64,000 bases of DNA from Flavobacterium subsaxonicum WB 4.1-42 = DSM 21790. Its GTDB lineage: Bacteria > Bacteroidota > Bacteroidia > Flavobacteriales > Flavobacteriaceae. Numbering within the stretch: position 1 is the first letter of the stretch; the number at the start of each line of letters is the position of its first letter. The stretch covers positions 1,101,178-1,165,177 of the forward strand of contig NZ_KE383909.1 of the NCBI RefSeq assembly GCF_000422725.1, written 5' to 3'. This document shows positions 1 through 8,518 of the stretch, one piece after another. A program made the translations under genes and the position numbers. A model generated the notes under the pieces. That model did not search any database and was not told the origin of the DNA. It was given only the letters and a program-made list of their open reading frames with translations.

Positions 1-8
1 AATATTGC

Positions 9-593
9 CTAATTGGTTAAAATTATTTTATTTTTATCTATTACTTTTCTTAAGTTCATAAGCGCATAGCGCATGCGGCCAAGGGCTGTATTGATGCTTA
101 CACCTGTAAGGTCGGCTATTTCTTTAAAGCTCAGGTCCTGGTAAATACGCATTTGCAGTACCTCTTTCTGGTCGTCCGGAAGCTCTTCTATAAGGCGCTG
201 TAAATCGTTCTCTACCTGGTCTGTAATAATCCTGCTCTCTATGTTAGGGCTATTATCGGTCATTATAGAAAATATAGAAAACTCTTCGGTTTCGCGGTAC
301 ATTGGCATCTTTTTGTTTTTCCTAAAGTGGTCTACAATAAGATTGTGCGATATACGCATAACCCACGGAAGAAACTTACCTTCTTCGTTATACGAGTTAG
401 ATTTCAACGTTTTTATTACTTTAATAAAGGTATCCTGAAAGATATCATCAGAGATATCCCTATCGGTAACTTTAGAATAGATAAAACCGTAAATTTTAGA
501 TTGGTGCCTCTTAATTAGTATAGACAGAGCATTTTCGTCTCCGTTTATGTAACTGTGCACTAACTCAGCGTCAGGGATTACAACATTAGCCAT
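9..593 (-). CDS. ECF-type RNA polymerase sigma-70 factor
   Basis: A 194-residue sigma factor of the extracytoplasmic-function class. Sigma region 2 lies at about residues 20-90, with a DDIFQDTFIKV helix typical of region 2.2. Sigma region 4 lies at about 130-185 and ends in an HTH (FKEIADLTGVSINTALGRMRYA). There is no region 1.1 or 3. The ATG start sits about 115 bases downstream of a TATATTTG box with a TTTG element 21 bases further upstream, so it probably has its own promoter and a long leader. No anti-sigma gene is visible before the window edge at base 1. Family is certain; target regulon is unknown. Confidence 0.93.
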   Translation of the reverse strand: MANVVIPDAELVHSYINGDENALSILIKRHQSKIYGFIYSKVTDRDISDDIFQDTFIKVIKTLKSNSYNEEGKFLPWVMRISHNLIVDHFRKNKKMPMYRETEEFSIFSIMTDNSPNIESRIITDQVENDLQRLIEELPDDQKEVLQMRIYQDLSFKEIADLTGVSINTALGRMRYALMNLRKVIDKNKIILTN

Positions 594-982
594 AGCAATA
601 ACTTTTTAGCGTTTTTTGAATTTGGTTTCGATAAAACCCCGTTGGTAAGCGGGTTCTAAAAAGTAGTTTTTTGTATAGGCTTTGTTAATTTTGAATTAAT
701 TATATGCCAAATATAACATAATAAAATTATAAAAAACAAATACTAAAATAAATTTTAACATATTTTGAACAATAAGTATACATTTTGCCGGTAAACCCCT
801 CATTTTTATAGGTAAACCAGTAGCAACGCTGCAACATTTAAATTATTTCAGCAGTGTAATTATTAAAAATCAACTTACAAAAAAGGCACTACAACGTTAG
901 TAATTTAAAGCTTTAACGTTTAAAAACAGCTAAATTTTAAATATGCTGATTTTGACAATCTTTAAGTAAAATTATTAAAAAG
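594..982. other. Intergenic region upstream of the sigma factor gene
   Basis: This AT-rich stretch has no credible ORF. It holds the promoter of the sigma gene and, in that leader (about 641-657), an imperfect GC hairpin (AACCCCG against CGGGTT) followed on the minus strand by TTTTA, which could be a weak attenuator. An AACGTT pair at about 894-921 is a short inverted repeat. Nothing else was recognised. Confidence 0.4.
708..715 (-). promoter_or_regulatory. Bacteroidota-type promoter (-7 box) of the sigma factor gene
   Basis: The minus strand reads TATATTTG, a full match to TAnnTTTG, with TTTG (bases 737-740) 21 bases upstream as the -33 element. This is the best two-part match among the promoters listed here. 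Confidence 0.6.
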
Positions 983-1453
983 CTAAACAATTTTTAAACG
1001 GTTCCTGAGCCTGAATAAGGTTTTTATGATACGCTCGTTGGTAGTTTCGGGCCGTTTTGCGGAATATATCCATTGCACGCACATTTTTTGCTCCCACTTT
1101 TTATGGCGCAAAAAAGCCTCATAAGCGCCGGGTTCTTGCTGCAGTCGCAACTTAAAAACATCAGGGATTTCGAATACAGATGTATCGTGATACAATGTCA
1201 CATGCACATAGTCGCCTTCCTCCTTGCCTATTGCCTTTCTAATTTCGGCTTTAACAGCCATTAAAAGGTTGCCATTGACATACGGCATTAAGGTACAACC
1301 ACTTATATCGTAGCCATTTATTGTGCCATGCACTTTTACAAGGCCAAAAGGCGCCTCTTTATCTTTGGGTATTTCGGGTAAAGAAATGTAGGTCCACCCT
1401 CCCTTTCCTGGAAAACGCTCTAACTGGTATTGTTTATCGGTTAACGGCTGCAT
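983..1453 (-). CDS. DUF1905 / YdeI-OmpD-associated family protein
   Basis: 156 residues. The segment at about 37-90 (GLVKVHGTINGYDISGCTLMP to GDYVHVTLYHD) matches the DUF1905 beta-barrel. The tail (about 95-150, with AYEAFLRHKKWEQKMCVQWI) matches the OmdA/YdeI C-terminal helical domain associated with DUF1905. The molecular role of this family is not established. The gene lies 3 bases after the DUF7660-like gene and is probably cotranscribed with it. No signal peptide is seen, so it should be cytoplasmic. Confidence 0.8.
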   Translation of the reverse strand: MQPLTDKQYQLERFPGKGGWTYISLPEIPKDKEAPFGLVKVHGTINGYDISGCTLMPYVNGNLLMAVKAEIRKAIGKEEGDYVHVTLYHDTSVFEIPDVFKLRLQQEPGAYEAFLRHKKWEQKMCVQWIYSAKRPETTNERIIKTLFRLRNRLKIV

Positions 1454-1456
1454 AGT

Positions 1457-1696
1457 CTATTCATAAAGGCGGGCTGCGTATAGCATTTCGCCAAAAGCTT
1501 TCCAGGAAGGCCTGTCGTTCTCGCTGTTATAATTAAAGCCGTGCAGGGCTTCTAAAAACGATTTTAGCGTATCATTATCCCACGTTTCCTTATTCTCGGT
1601 ATAGTCTTTTACCAGTGCATTCATAAAAGCCTCAAAATCCGACCTCGATTTTATATTTTGCAGTGCATCGTGCAGCTCATTACTATCATCATCCAT
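1457..1696 (-). CDS. DUF7660-like small acidic protein
   Basis: 79 residues, strongly acidic, predicted all-helical and soluble. The pattern SRSDFEAFMNALVKDY, then TLKSFLEAL, then PSWKAFGEMLYAARLYE at the C terminus resembles the DUF7660 family, whose function is unknown. It has a TATATTTG box about 22 bases upstream of the ATG and is first in a two-gene unit with the YdeI-like gene. Proteins of this kind often occur as scattered orphans in accessory regions, but nothing here shows a partner toxin. Confidence 0.72.
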   Translation of the reverse strand: MDDDSNELHDALQNIKSRSDFEAFMNALVKDYTENKETWDNDTLKSFLEALHGFNYNSENDRPSWKAFGEMLYAARLYE

Positions 1697-1717
1697 GTTA
1701 AATCTGTTTTACTACAC

Positions 1718-1725
1718 CAAATATA
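1718..1725 (-). promoter_or_regulatory. -7 promoter box before the DUF7660-like gene
   Basis: The minus strand reads TATATTTG, 22 bases before the ATG. No TTG element is seen at the usual 17-23 base distance. Confidence 0.45.
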
Positions 1726-1766
1726 ACCTTTAATACAGGTTTATTATTATAAAATCGAAATGGTTT

Positions 1767-3107
1767 TTATGGGTTTTCAGGTATTTTGAGTTTCGGATTA
1801 GTTATTTTTTCAATGATTCCTGAACCTTTCAGACCACTTCCATCATAAAACGTAAATGCCATACCTATATCAAGACGATTTTTAAAATAATCTGAAAGAG
1901 CCAGATGCAGATGCGCACGAACCGTTTCTCCGGGATATATTTCTTCTTTGCCCATAAAGTATCGTCTGGCACCAAAGAAACTTTTCTCAAAATCAAATGT
2001 TATATTTTGCCAATTACCTGTTGTTACAGGATGCATAATAGCCGCCTGAGGTGCTGTGTCAAATTTTAAAGTAGCAATAAAATCGTACTTCATAATATCA
2101 TACCTTTCACTCATTCTTTCGGCAAGGCTTCCTATATCATTATGCTTTGCAAGCAGGTGTAGCCATTGCTGCGGAATATTATTAAAGCCATAATACAGCC
2201 CCGCTAAGCCACCGGTTACAGCAGCAGTAGTATCGGTATCGCTACCTAAGTTAACCGCTTTTAAAACAGCCTCCTTGTAATTAACACTATTAAACATACA
2301 CCAGATGGCAGCCTCCAGTGTGTGCAGCACATAACCACTGCTTTGTATTTGTTCTTCCTGTAAATTATAAATATCCCCTATTAGCAACCTGTCAAACAGC
2401 GCAATTTCATCATTTTCAATATCTAACAACTTTAAATATAAGCCTATTTCTGTTTTAAGTTTGTCGTAAATATCCAGTCTGCGCAGGCCTTTTATTATAT
2501 ATCGTGCAAATTCTAAATAGTAAAAACACGCAATAACAGATCTTATATGCCCATGCGTAACCGCCGATACTTGTTTAGTTGTCCTGAAACGTTCTTCAAT
2601 AGGCATATCTTTAATATAAAATACAAGCGGTAGTATTCGCATAAGCGACCCATTACCGTTAGATGCCACACCGGTACCTCCCGCAAGTTCAGGCTCTACA
2701 CCTCTTGCCAGTTTTTCTATAGCCTGCTGCGTGGCAATGCCAATATCAAACACATTGCCATGTGCCGACCAATAGCCATGATAAGCCCACCTTACAAAGT
2801 TGTTTGCAACTGTATCAATGTCGAAATCGTAAGTTAGCGCCTCGGCAAGACAAAAAGTTAGTGAAGCATCATCAGAAAATGTACCTGCCGGCTGGTTATG
2901 CGTACCAAAAGCCCTCATATCTATTACCGGATCCCGTTGCAGCTCTTCCTTATCCATAAATTCTACGGGTACACCCAACGCATCACCCACAGCCACACCA
3001 AAAAGAGCAGCTTTTATTTTTTGTTCCATATTAGATGGATTTGATTTTTTATTTGAAGAACTAAAAATATTTTTAAATAGACTCACGCTATATATTTTGG
3101 TTTTCAA
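1767..3107 (-). CDS. ADP-ribosylglycohydrolase family protein with C-terminal beta-barrel-like extension
   Basis: The ADP-ribosylglycohydrolase (ARH/DraG) fold begins at MEQKIKAALFGVAVGDALG (residue 27) and runs to about residue 335. Metal-binding motifs are visible: FSDDASLTFCLAEAL in the first part and LGSDTDTTAAVTGGLAGL in the second. The family removes ADP-ribose from proteins or small molecules. Residues 345-446 are an extra domain (VRAHLHLALSDYF to MAFTFYDGSGLKGSGIIEKI) resembling an elongation-factor-Tu C-terminal barrel. The first 26 residues are polar and outside the fold, so the true start may be base 3029. It follows two small hypothetical genes on the same strand. Confidence 0.86.
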   Translation of the reverse strand: MKTKIYSVSLFKNIFSSSNKKSNPSNMEQKIKAALFGVAVGDALGVPVEFMDKEELQRDPVIDMRAFGTHNQPAGTFSDDASLTFCLAEALTYDFDIDTVANNFVRWAYHGYWSAHGNVFDIGIATQQAIEKLARGVEPELAGGTGVASNGNGSLMRILPLVFYIKDMPIEERFRTTKQVSAVTHGHIRSVIACFYYLEFARYIIKGLRRLDIYDKLKTEIGLYLKLLDIENDEIALFDRLLIGDIYNLQEEQIQSSGYVLHTLEAAIWCMFNSVNYKEAVLKAVNLGSDTDTTAAVTGGLAGLYYGFNNIPQQWLHLLAKHNDIGSLAERMSERYDIMKYDFIATLKFDTAPQAAIMHPVTTGNWQNITFDFEKSFFGARRYFMGKEEIYPGETVRAHLHLALSDYFKNRLDIGMAFTFYDGSGLKGSGIIEKITNPKLKIPENP

Positions 3108-3114
3108 TAATTTA

Positions 3115-3363
3115 TTAAATTATTTTAGCTCGCGAAATAAGCAAATCGGTATTGCCATCATCGGTAAATTGACCAACAACAGTTACAGGTGCATTTTCAA
3201 CCAATCTATTTTCATCTGTCTTATCGTTTAAAAAAACCGATACCCTTTTTAGGCTTCCTTTATATTGCATTTCTGTAACAATATATCTATGGCCACCATC
3301 GGCACCGTTTGACAGTATCTTAAAATTTTCGATATGCAGTTGATAGTTTTCTATTTTTTTCAT
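3115..3363 (-). CDS. Hypothetical small protein
   Basis: About 82 residues from MKKIENYQLHIENF. It alternates beta-strand-like stretches (RYIVTEMQYKG, LKRVSVFLND, APVTVVGQFTDDG, DLLISRAKII), suggesting a small soluble beta-barrel. An upstream ATG at base 3387 would overlap the preceding gene by 10 bases, so the internal ATG is preferred. It lies between the lipoprotein gene and the ADP-ribosylglycohydrolase with gaps of under 15 bases, so one transcript is likely. No family was recognised. Confidence 0.65.
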   Translation of the reverse strand: MKKIENYQLHIENFKILSNGADGGHRYIVTEMQYKGSLKRVSVFLNDKTDENRLVENAPVTVVGQFTDDGNTDLLISRAKII

Positions 3364-3377
3364 GATAATAGTATTAC

Positions 3378-4136
3378 TTACATCCAATAATCATAGTTAT
3401 CTGCATAAAATTGTTTTAACTCCTTTAACAGATAGGCATTTGTAATATCAGTACTCATCTCATCAATTATTTTAATCATTTCTTTCTCATGCTCAAGTCT
3501 GTCTTTAGGCATTGTATCAGCATCTTCTTTAAGTTTTTGGATGAATGTTTTTTTAAGTTGCGAAATGAATACACTTTTTTCTTTGCTGATATTTGTATTA
3601 TTTACTAAATCTTTATCAAAAGCGTACACACTAAATTCGGCATAACCATATATCCTGTCGTGCATATGCCCAAAGTAAGTACCCCCATGCTGATAATACC
3701 ACTTAAGTTTATTGATTTTACGATAAGCAGAAAATAAAGCCAACCTTTCTTTTTGATATTTTTCTACACCATTAAGCTGTTGCAAAAAATAAGCGTAAAG
3801 CAGGCAGAAATCATCTTGCCCAATTTCGCTTGAAAAATAAATCTTTATGTCATTGTACTGATCTAAAGATGTAAAATTTCGCCACGCATCATTGGGTGGT
3901 AAAACTTTTACACGGACCATATCTTTAAACCAGCTCTCAAAACCAAAGTAAGCTATTTTAGGGTATTTTAGCAGTACACTATCGTTTAATGTTACCTCAA
4001 TTGTATTTATTGTGTCGGTTTTTACCTGCATTGGCTTGGTAACATTTGTGTCGGCTGATGGCAGATTAGGCACAACCGGCTGGTTTTTAATGCAGCTTAA
4101 AAACAATGCTATACACAATATTAGAAATATCCTCAT
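3378..4136 (-). CDS. Hypothetical lipoprotein
   Basis: About 252 residues. The start at MRIFLILCIALFLSC is chosen because it places a lipoprotein signal at the N terminus: a hydrophobic stretch ending in LFLSC, with the Cys at about residue 15. A longer frame adds ten residues that would disrupt the signal. The mature part is rich in Lys, Asp and aromatic residues, predicted soluble, with no recognised domain; it includes a His- and Tyr-rich patch (YYQHGGTYFGHMHDRIYGY). It probably sits on a periplasm-facing membrane surface. Its role in the operon is unknown. Confidence 0.7.
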   Translation of the reverse strand: MRIFLILCIALFLSCIKNQPVVPNLPSADTNVTKPMQVKTDTINTIEVTLNDSVLLKYPKIAYFGFESWFKDMVRVKVLPPNDAWRNFTSLDQYNDIKIYFSSEIGQDDFCLLYAYFLQQLNGVEKYQKERLALFSAYRKINKLKWYYQHGGTYFGHMHDRIYGYAEFSVYAFDKDLVNNTNISKEKSVFISQLKKTFIQKLKEDADTMPKDRLEHEKEMIKIIDEMSTDITNAYLLKELKQFYADNYDYWM

Positions 4137-4190
4137 GTTAAACCCAGTTTTCTCAAATATAATCATTTACCGACTTCAATGAATTTCTAA

Positions 4191-4700
4191 TTATAAAGGT
4201 TTTACAATTATACTCTTACAATTAAATTGATGAAAAATTTCGGCAGCCCGGGGCGTGCAGGCTTTAATGCCGGTATCTTCTATATTAAAAATATCCGAAC
4301 CATCCCATGCGGTCTGGTCCCATTTTAAAGGCTTAAGCATTGGCACAGCCCCATCTTTATCAAACTTTGTTACCCTGCCCCCTTTGCCTGTTACCCAGAA
4401 ACCAAAATAATTACCCTTAATTCCGTCTATAATTATAGGGTAACACAACCAGCCTGTTATACCATTTTGCTCTAAGGCAATTTTTAGCTTTTCAGAAATT
4501 GCAAAATTAAAAACATCCTGATAAGGCACTACATCATAAGTGTTTCTGCCCTTAACCATGGTAAACTTGTTGTTATCTGCAAGCAACGCCGGATTTTTAA
4601 ATACCGCATAACTATCGTAAGGTATTACAGCCTTTATCTCTTTTTCTCCGGATATCATAGATCTGGTAATCTTATAAAATTGAATATCTGTCTGTTTCAT
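4191..4700 (-). CDS. Hypothetical protein, immunity-protein-like
   Basis: 169 residues, no signal peptide. The middle (FAISEKLKIALEQNGITGWLCYPIII) and the end (DIFNIEDTGIKACTPRAAEIFHQF) resemble the layout of Imm11/DUF1629-like and Imm43-like immunity proteins, in which a helix that selects a short motif precedes a segment ending in a strand and a sensor-like helix. This is a weak, memory-based resemblance, not a confirmed match. No polymorphic toxin is adjacent. It heads the minus-strand run that contains the lipoprotein and the ADP-ribosylglycohydrolase. Confidence 0.6.
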   Translation of the reverse strand: MKQTDIQFYKITRSMISGEKEIKAVIPYDSYAVFKNPALLADNNKFTMVKGRNTYDVVPYQDVFNFAISEKLKIALEQNGITGWLCYPIIIDGIKGNYFGFWVTGKGGRVTKFDKDGAVPMLKPLKWDQTAWDGSDIFNIEDTGIKACTPRAAEIFHQFNCKSIIVKPL

Positions 4701-4802
4701 AAAGCCAAATGTAATAATTCTTACATTTTTTTAAGTCATATTTTACTATTATCAATCTATTTATCTTCTAATTCCCTTAACAAAATTGTCGCACTAAAAC
4801 CG

Positions 4803-4810
4803 TATCTTTG
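4803..4810 (+). promoter_or_regulatory. -7 promoter box of uvrA
   Basis: TATCTTTG matches TAnnTTTG and lies 17 bases before the uvrA ATG, implying a very short leader. A TTG at 4786-4788 is closer than usual (14 bases). No LexA box was recognised. Confidence 0.45.
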
Positions 4811-4827
4811 GCTATTCAATTTTTGCC

Positions 4828-7617
4828 ATGATAAAGACCGATTTTTCTACCCTCGAACCCAAGAAAAACATACTTATAAAAGGTGCGCAGCTGCACAACC
4901 TAAAAAACCTTGATGTTGCCATACCCCGCAACAAACTGGTGGTTATTACCGGTTTATCGGGTTCGGGTAAGTCGAGCCTTGCGTTCGATACCCTGTATGC
5001 CGAAGGCCAGCGCCGCTATGTAGAGAGCCTTAGCAGCTATGCTCGCCAGTTTTTGGGCCGATTAGACAAACCCAAAGTGGAATATATTAAGGGCATTGCC
5101 CCTGCCATTGCCATAGAGCAAAAGGTTAACACCACCAACGCCCGCTCTACAGTAGGCACCAGCACAGAGATTTACGATTACCTTAAACTGCTTTTTGCAC
5201 GTGTAGGGCGAACCTATTCGCCTGTTTCGGGGCGCGAGGTGCGCAAGCATACCGTTACCGATGTTATTAACGAGGTTAAACAACTGGAGGCCGATAGCCG
5301 CTGGCTGTTACTTGCCCCTGTACACACCGAAAAGGGACGTACTATAGAGGAGAAACTGGGTGTGCTGTTGCAACAGGGTTTCGCCCGTATATTGGTTGAT
5401 AACGAGACGCTTAGGCTTGATGATATTACCGATGTCGACTTTACCAACAAGGAGGTACTGCTTATAGTAGACCGTATTGTGGTTAAAAATGAAGAAGAGT
5501 TTTTTAACCGCCTTGCCGATGCCGTACAGACTGCCTTTTACGAAGGTAAGGGAGAAGCTTATTTACAGGAAGTTAGCAGCGGTAACCGCCTGCCATTCAG
5601 CAACAATTTCGAGTTAGATGGCGTTACCTTTCTGGAACCAAATGTGCACCTTTTTAGCTTTAACAACCCCTACGGTGCGTGCCCGGCCTGCGAAGGCTAC
5701 GGCAGCATTATTGGTATAGATGAAGAGCTTGTAGTGCCTAATACTTCACTTTCGGTGTTTGAGAATGCCATTTATCCGTGGCGTGGCGAAAGCATGGGCG
5801 AGTTCAGAAACCAACTTGTTAATAACAGTCATAAATTCGACTTCCCCGTACATAAACCCTATTTTCAATTATCAGAATCAGACAGGGCACTGATCTGGAA
5901 AGGCAACAAATATTTTACCGGCTTAGACGATTTTTTTAAAGAACTGGAAGAAAAAAACTACAAAATACAAAACCGCGTAATGCTGTCGCGTTACCGCGGC
6001 AAAACCAAATGCCCCGAGTGTAAGGGCAAACGCCTTAGGCCGGAAACCAATTATATTAAAATTGCCGACCGCACCATATCGGATCTGGTTGACCTGCCTA
6101 TTAAAAACCTCGCTGAGTTTTTTGATGGCCTTAAACTTAACGAGTACGATACGGTGGTTGCCAAGCGATTGTTGGTAGAGATTAACAACAGGCTACGTTT
6201 CCTTCAGGAAGTTGGCCTTGACTACCTTACACTAAACCGTCGTTCTAACACACTTTCGGGTGGTGAAAGCCAGCGTATTAACCTTGCTACCTCTATGGGC
6301 AGCAGCCTTGTGGGCTCTATGTACATTTTAGATGAACCCAGTATCGGGCTTCACCCAAAAGACACCGAGAGGCTTATACAGGTGCTTATAGGCCTGCGCA
6401 ACCTGGGCAACACCGTTATTGTGGTTGAGCACGACGAAGATATTATGAAGGCGGCCGACATGATTATAGATATTGGCCCCGAAGCCGGTACCCTTGGTGG
6501 CGAACTGGTGGCACAGGGCACGTATGATGAGATATTGAAGTCAGATTCGCTTACAGCAAGGTACCTTAACGGAGATCTGGAAATCAGTGTGCCTAAAAAG
6601 CGCCGCAAGTTTAAAAACCATATAGATGTTGTTGGCGCACGAGAGAATAACCTTAAAAATATAGACGTTACCTTTCCGTTAGATTGCCTTACGGTAATAA
6701 CGGGCGTTTCGGGTAGCGGCAAGAGCACGCTGGTTAAAAAGATACTCTTCCCCGCTATGCAAAAGCAACTGGAGGGCGTGGGCGAAAAACCCGGCCAGTT
6801 TACTGAGCTTAAAGGCAGTTACGGACACATTAAACATATAGAATACGTAGACCAGAACCCTATTGGGCGCAGCTCGCGTTCTAATCCGGTTACATATATA
6901 AAAGCGTATGATGATATCCGCGACCTTTTTGCCAAGCAAAAACTATCAGGCATTCGCGGTTACCAAACCAAGCATTTCTCGTTTAACGTAGATGGCGGCC
7001 GTTGCGAAACCTGCAAAGGCGAAGGCGAGGTTACCATAGAAATGCAATTTATGGCCGATGTGCACCTGGAGTGCGAAACCTGTAACGGCAAACGCTTTAA
7101 AAAAGAGATACTTGAGGTTACTTTTGAAGGTAAGAACATAGACGATGTGCTAACCATGACGGTAGATGATGCCGTTGCCTTTTTTACCGAGCATAAGCAA
7201 ACCAAGATAATGACCAAGCTGCAACCGCTTCAGGATGTTGGTTTGGGCTATGTACAGCTGGGCCAGAGCTCTTCTACCCTTTCAGGTGGCGAGGCGCAGC
7301 GTATCAAGCTGGCATCGTTTCTTGTAAAAGGCGCTACTAAAGAAAAAGCCTTGTTTGTGTTTGATGAGCCTACAACCGGGCTGCATTTTCACGACATTAA
7401 AAAGCTGTTGGCATCGTTTGAGGCCCTTATAGAAAAAGGCCACTCCATTATTGTTATAGAGCACAACCTGGACATGATTAAGTGCGCCGACTATATTATA
7501 GACATTGGCCCCGAAGGTGGCGAGCACGGTGGGCATTTAGTAGCCTTTGGCACTCCCGAAGAAGTGGCTAAAAACCCCAAATCGGTAACAGGAGAGTATT
7601 TGAGGGATAAGCTGTAG
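4828..7617 (+). CDS. uvrA: Excinuclease ABC subunit A
   Basis: 929 residues, the usual UvrA length. UvrA is the DNA-damage sensor of nucleotide excision repair, working as a dimer with UvrB. Both ABC halves are complete: Walker A GLSGSGKSS (residues 42-50) and GVSGSGKST in the second half, with signature motifs LSGGESQRI and LSGGEAQRI and Walker B regions followed by DEPSIGLHP and DEPTTGLHF. Cys pairs of the zinc modules are present (CPAC and CPEC in the first half; CETCKGEGE and CETCNGKRF in the second). No uvrB is nearby, as is usual. The downstream terminator lies 200 bases away. Confidence 0.98.
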   Translation: MIKTDFSTLEPKKNILIKGAQLHNLKNLDVAIPRNKLVVITGLSGSGKSSLAFDTLYAEGQRRYVESLSSYARQFLGRLDKPKVEYIKGIAPAIAIEQKVNTTNARSTVGTSTEIYDYLKLLFARVGRTYSPVSGREVRKHTVTDVINEVKQLEADSRWLLLAPVHTEKGRTIEEKLGVLLQQGFARILVDNETLRLDDITDVDFTNKEVLLIVDRIVVKNEEEFFNRLADAVQTAFYEGKGEAYLQEVSSGNRLPFSNNFELDGVTFLEPNVHLFSFNNPYGACPACEGYGSIIGIDEELVVPNTSLSVFENAIYPWRGESMGEFRNQLVNNSHKFDFPVHKPYFQLSESDRALIWKGNKYFTGLDDFFKELEEKNYKIQNRVMLSRYRGKTKCPECKGKRLRPETNYIKIADRTISDLVDLPIKNLAEFFDGLKLNEYDTVVAKRLLVEINNRLRFLQEVGLDYLTLNRRSNTLSGGESQRINLATSMGSSLVGSMYILDEPSIGLHPKDTERLIQVLIGLRNLGNTVIVVEHDEDIMKAADMIIDIGPEAGTLGGELVAQGTYDEILKSDSLTARYLNGDLEISVPKKRRKFKNHIDVVGARENNLKNIDVTFPLDCLTVITGVSGSGKSTLVKKILFPAMQKQLEGVGEKPGQFTELKGSYGHIKHIEYVDQNPIGRSSRSNPVTYIKAYDDIRDLFAKQKLSGIRGYQTKHFSFNVDGGRCETCKGEGEVTIEMQFMADVHLECETCNGKRFKKEILEVTFEGKNIDDVLTMTVDDAVAFFTEHKQTKIMTKLQPLQDVGLGYVQLGQSSSTLSGGEAQRIKLASFLVKGATKEKALFVFDEPTTGLHFHDIKKLLASFEALIEKGHSIIVIEHNLDMIKCADYIIDIGPEGGEHGGHLVAFGTPEEVAKNPKSVTGEYLRDKL

Positions 7618-7689
7618 AGTTGGTTGTTGCGGGTTGTTGGTTGTTGGTTGATGGGAGCATCACTCATATGTGTTGTGAGCAGTTCCATT

Positions 7690-7736
7690 GCTAACGAAGC
7701 CTGCCGGTAGGTAGGCGCAGCGGAGTTGAGTAATCT
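7690..7736. repeat. Candidate dispersed intergenic repeat
   Basis: A GC-richer patch inside an AT-rich gap, containing GCCTGCCGGTAGGTAGGC, which can fold on itself, followed by GCAGCGGAG. It resembles repetitive intergenic sequences common in flavobacterial genomes. Just upstream (7620-7650) is a slippery TTGGTTGTTGG run. Only one copy occurs in the window, so repeat status is an inference. Confidence 0.35.
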
Positions 7737-7818
7737 CAAAAATCTTCATATTAATGATGAGCAACTGGTTAGTCGTTCAATGCTTGTCAAAGCATTCAAA
7801 AAATTATATACATTTATA

Positions 7819-7853
7819 AGCGGAGTAAGATTAGTTTCTTGCTCCGCTTTTTT
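7819..7853 (+). terminator. Intrinsic terminator downstream of uvrA
   Basis: A 12-base-pair stem with one G-U pair (AGCGGAGTAAGA with TCTTGCTCCGCT), loop TTAGTT, followed by six T. It lies 200 bases past the uvrA stop and just before the next gene. Confidence 0.75.
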
Positions 7854-7901
7854 GTTATCAATTAATTACATTAATTTGCTATAATCAACCTTCTCAAAAA
7901 A

Positions 7902-8492
7902 ATGATAGCAGAACTTTCTCAAAAAGGACTTTTTTACAAAAGAAAGATAACAATTCATGATACAAAACTGGTTGTTCAACCATTAAAAGATGGAAACGAG
8001 GTAAGCGTTCCCTATGAGGAATTAAAAGCCTTTAAAGAAAACCATACTACTCAGGTTAAACATATTAGGATATACTTTCGAGTGCTATATATTTTAATGG
8101 CAGCATCGCTTCTTATAAGGCATTTTGTAGATTATTTGGAGAATCTCTGGATACCATTTGCTATTGCACTTGTGTTTCTTTTGGCATATCAGTTAATGGT
8201 TGAAGAAAAAGTATGGAAAATCCAACTTCAAAAAGGTACTTATATCTTTATCAACAAAAAAGACCCAAGCGAAGAAGTGGTAAATGATTTTATTGACCAT
8301 CTTTTTGCACAAAGAGAGAGATATCTAAGAGAAACATATCTATTTATAAATAAAAATATGGATTACGAATCGCAATTTTACAATTTACAGTGGCTAAAAA
8401 AAATCAATGTAATTAGTGGCGATGAATTTAATAAGTTGCTGAAAGAATTAAATATTTTATTTAATATCGAAAAGAAATCTATAGGTTTCTAA
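7902..8492 (+). CDS. Hypothetical membrane protein
   Basis: 196 residues. A beta-rich N-terminal segment of about 60 residues (KITIHDTKLVVQPLKDGNEVSVPYEEL) reads like a membrane-associated PH-like domain. Two transmembrane helices follow at about 65-80 and 88-105, then a cytosolic region and a C-terminal helical tail (LQWLKKINVISGDEFNKLLKEL) similar to short SHOCT-type modules. The codon use is noticeably AT-richer than uvrA or the DnaJ-domain gene. It probably forms a unit with the Sel1-repeat gene 26 bases downstream. Function unknown. Confidence 0.72.
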   Translation: MIAELSQKGLFYKRKITIHDTKLVVQPLKDGNEVSVPYEELKAFKENHTTQVKHIRIYFRVLYILMAASLLIRHFVDYLENLWIPFAIALVFLLAYQLMVEEKVWKIQLQKGTYIFINKKDPSEEVVNDFIDHLFAQRERYLRETYLFINKNMDYESQFYNLQWLKKINVISGDEFNKLLKELNILFNIEKKSIGF

Positions 8493-8518
8493 GCCCTTAA
8501 ATAAGTTAGTATAATAAT

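Noticed and set aside
4680..4913. Plus-strand frame overlapping the start of uvrA and the hypothetical gene before it
   Set aside because: It has no recognisable domain, overlaps uvrA in another frame, and codon use fits the shadow of the real genes.
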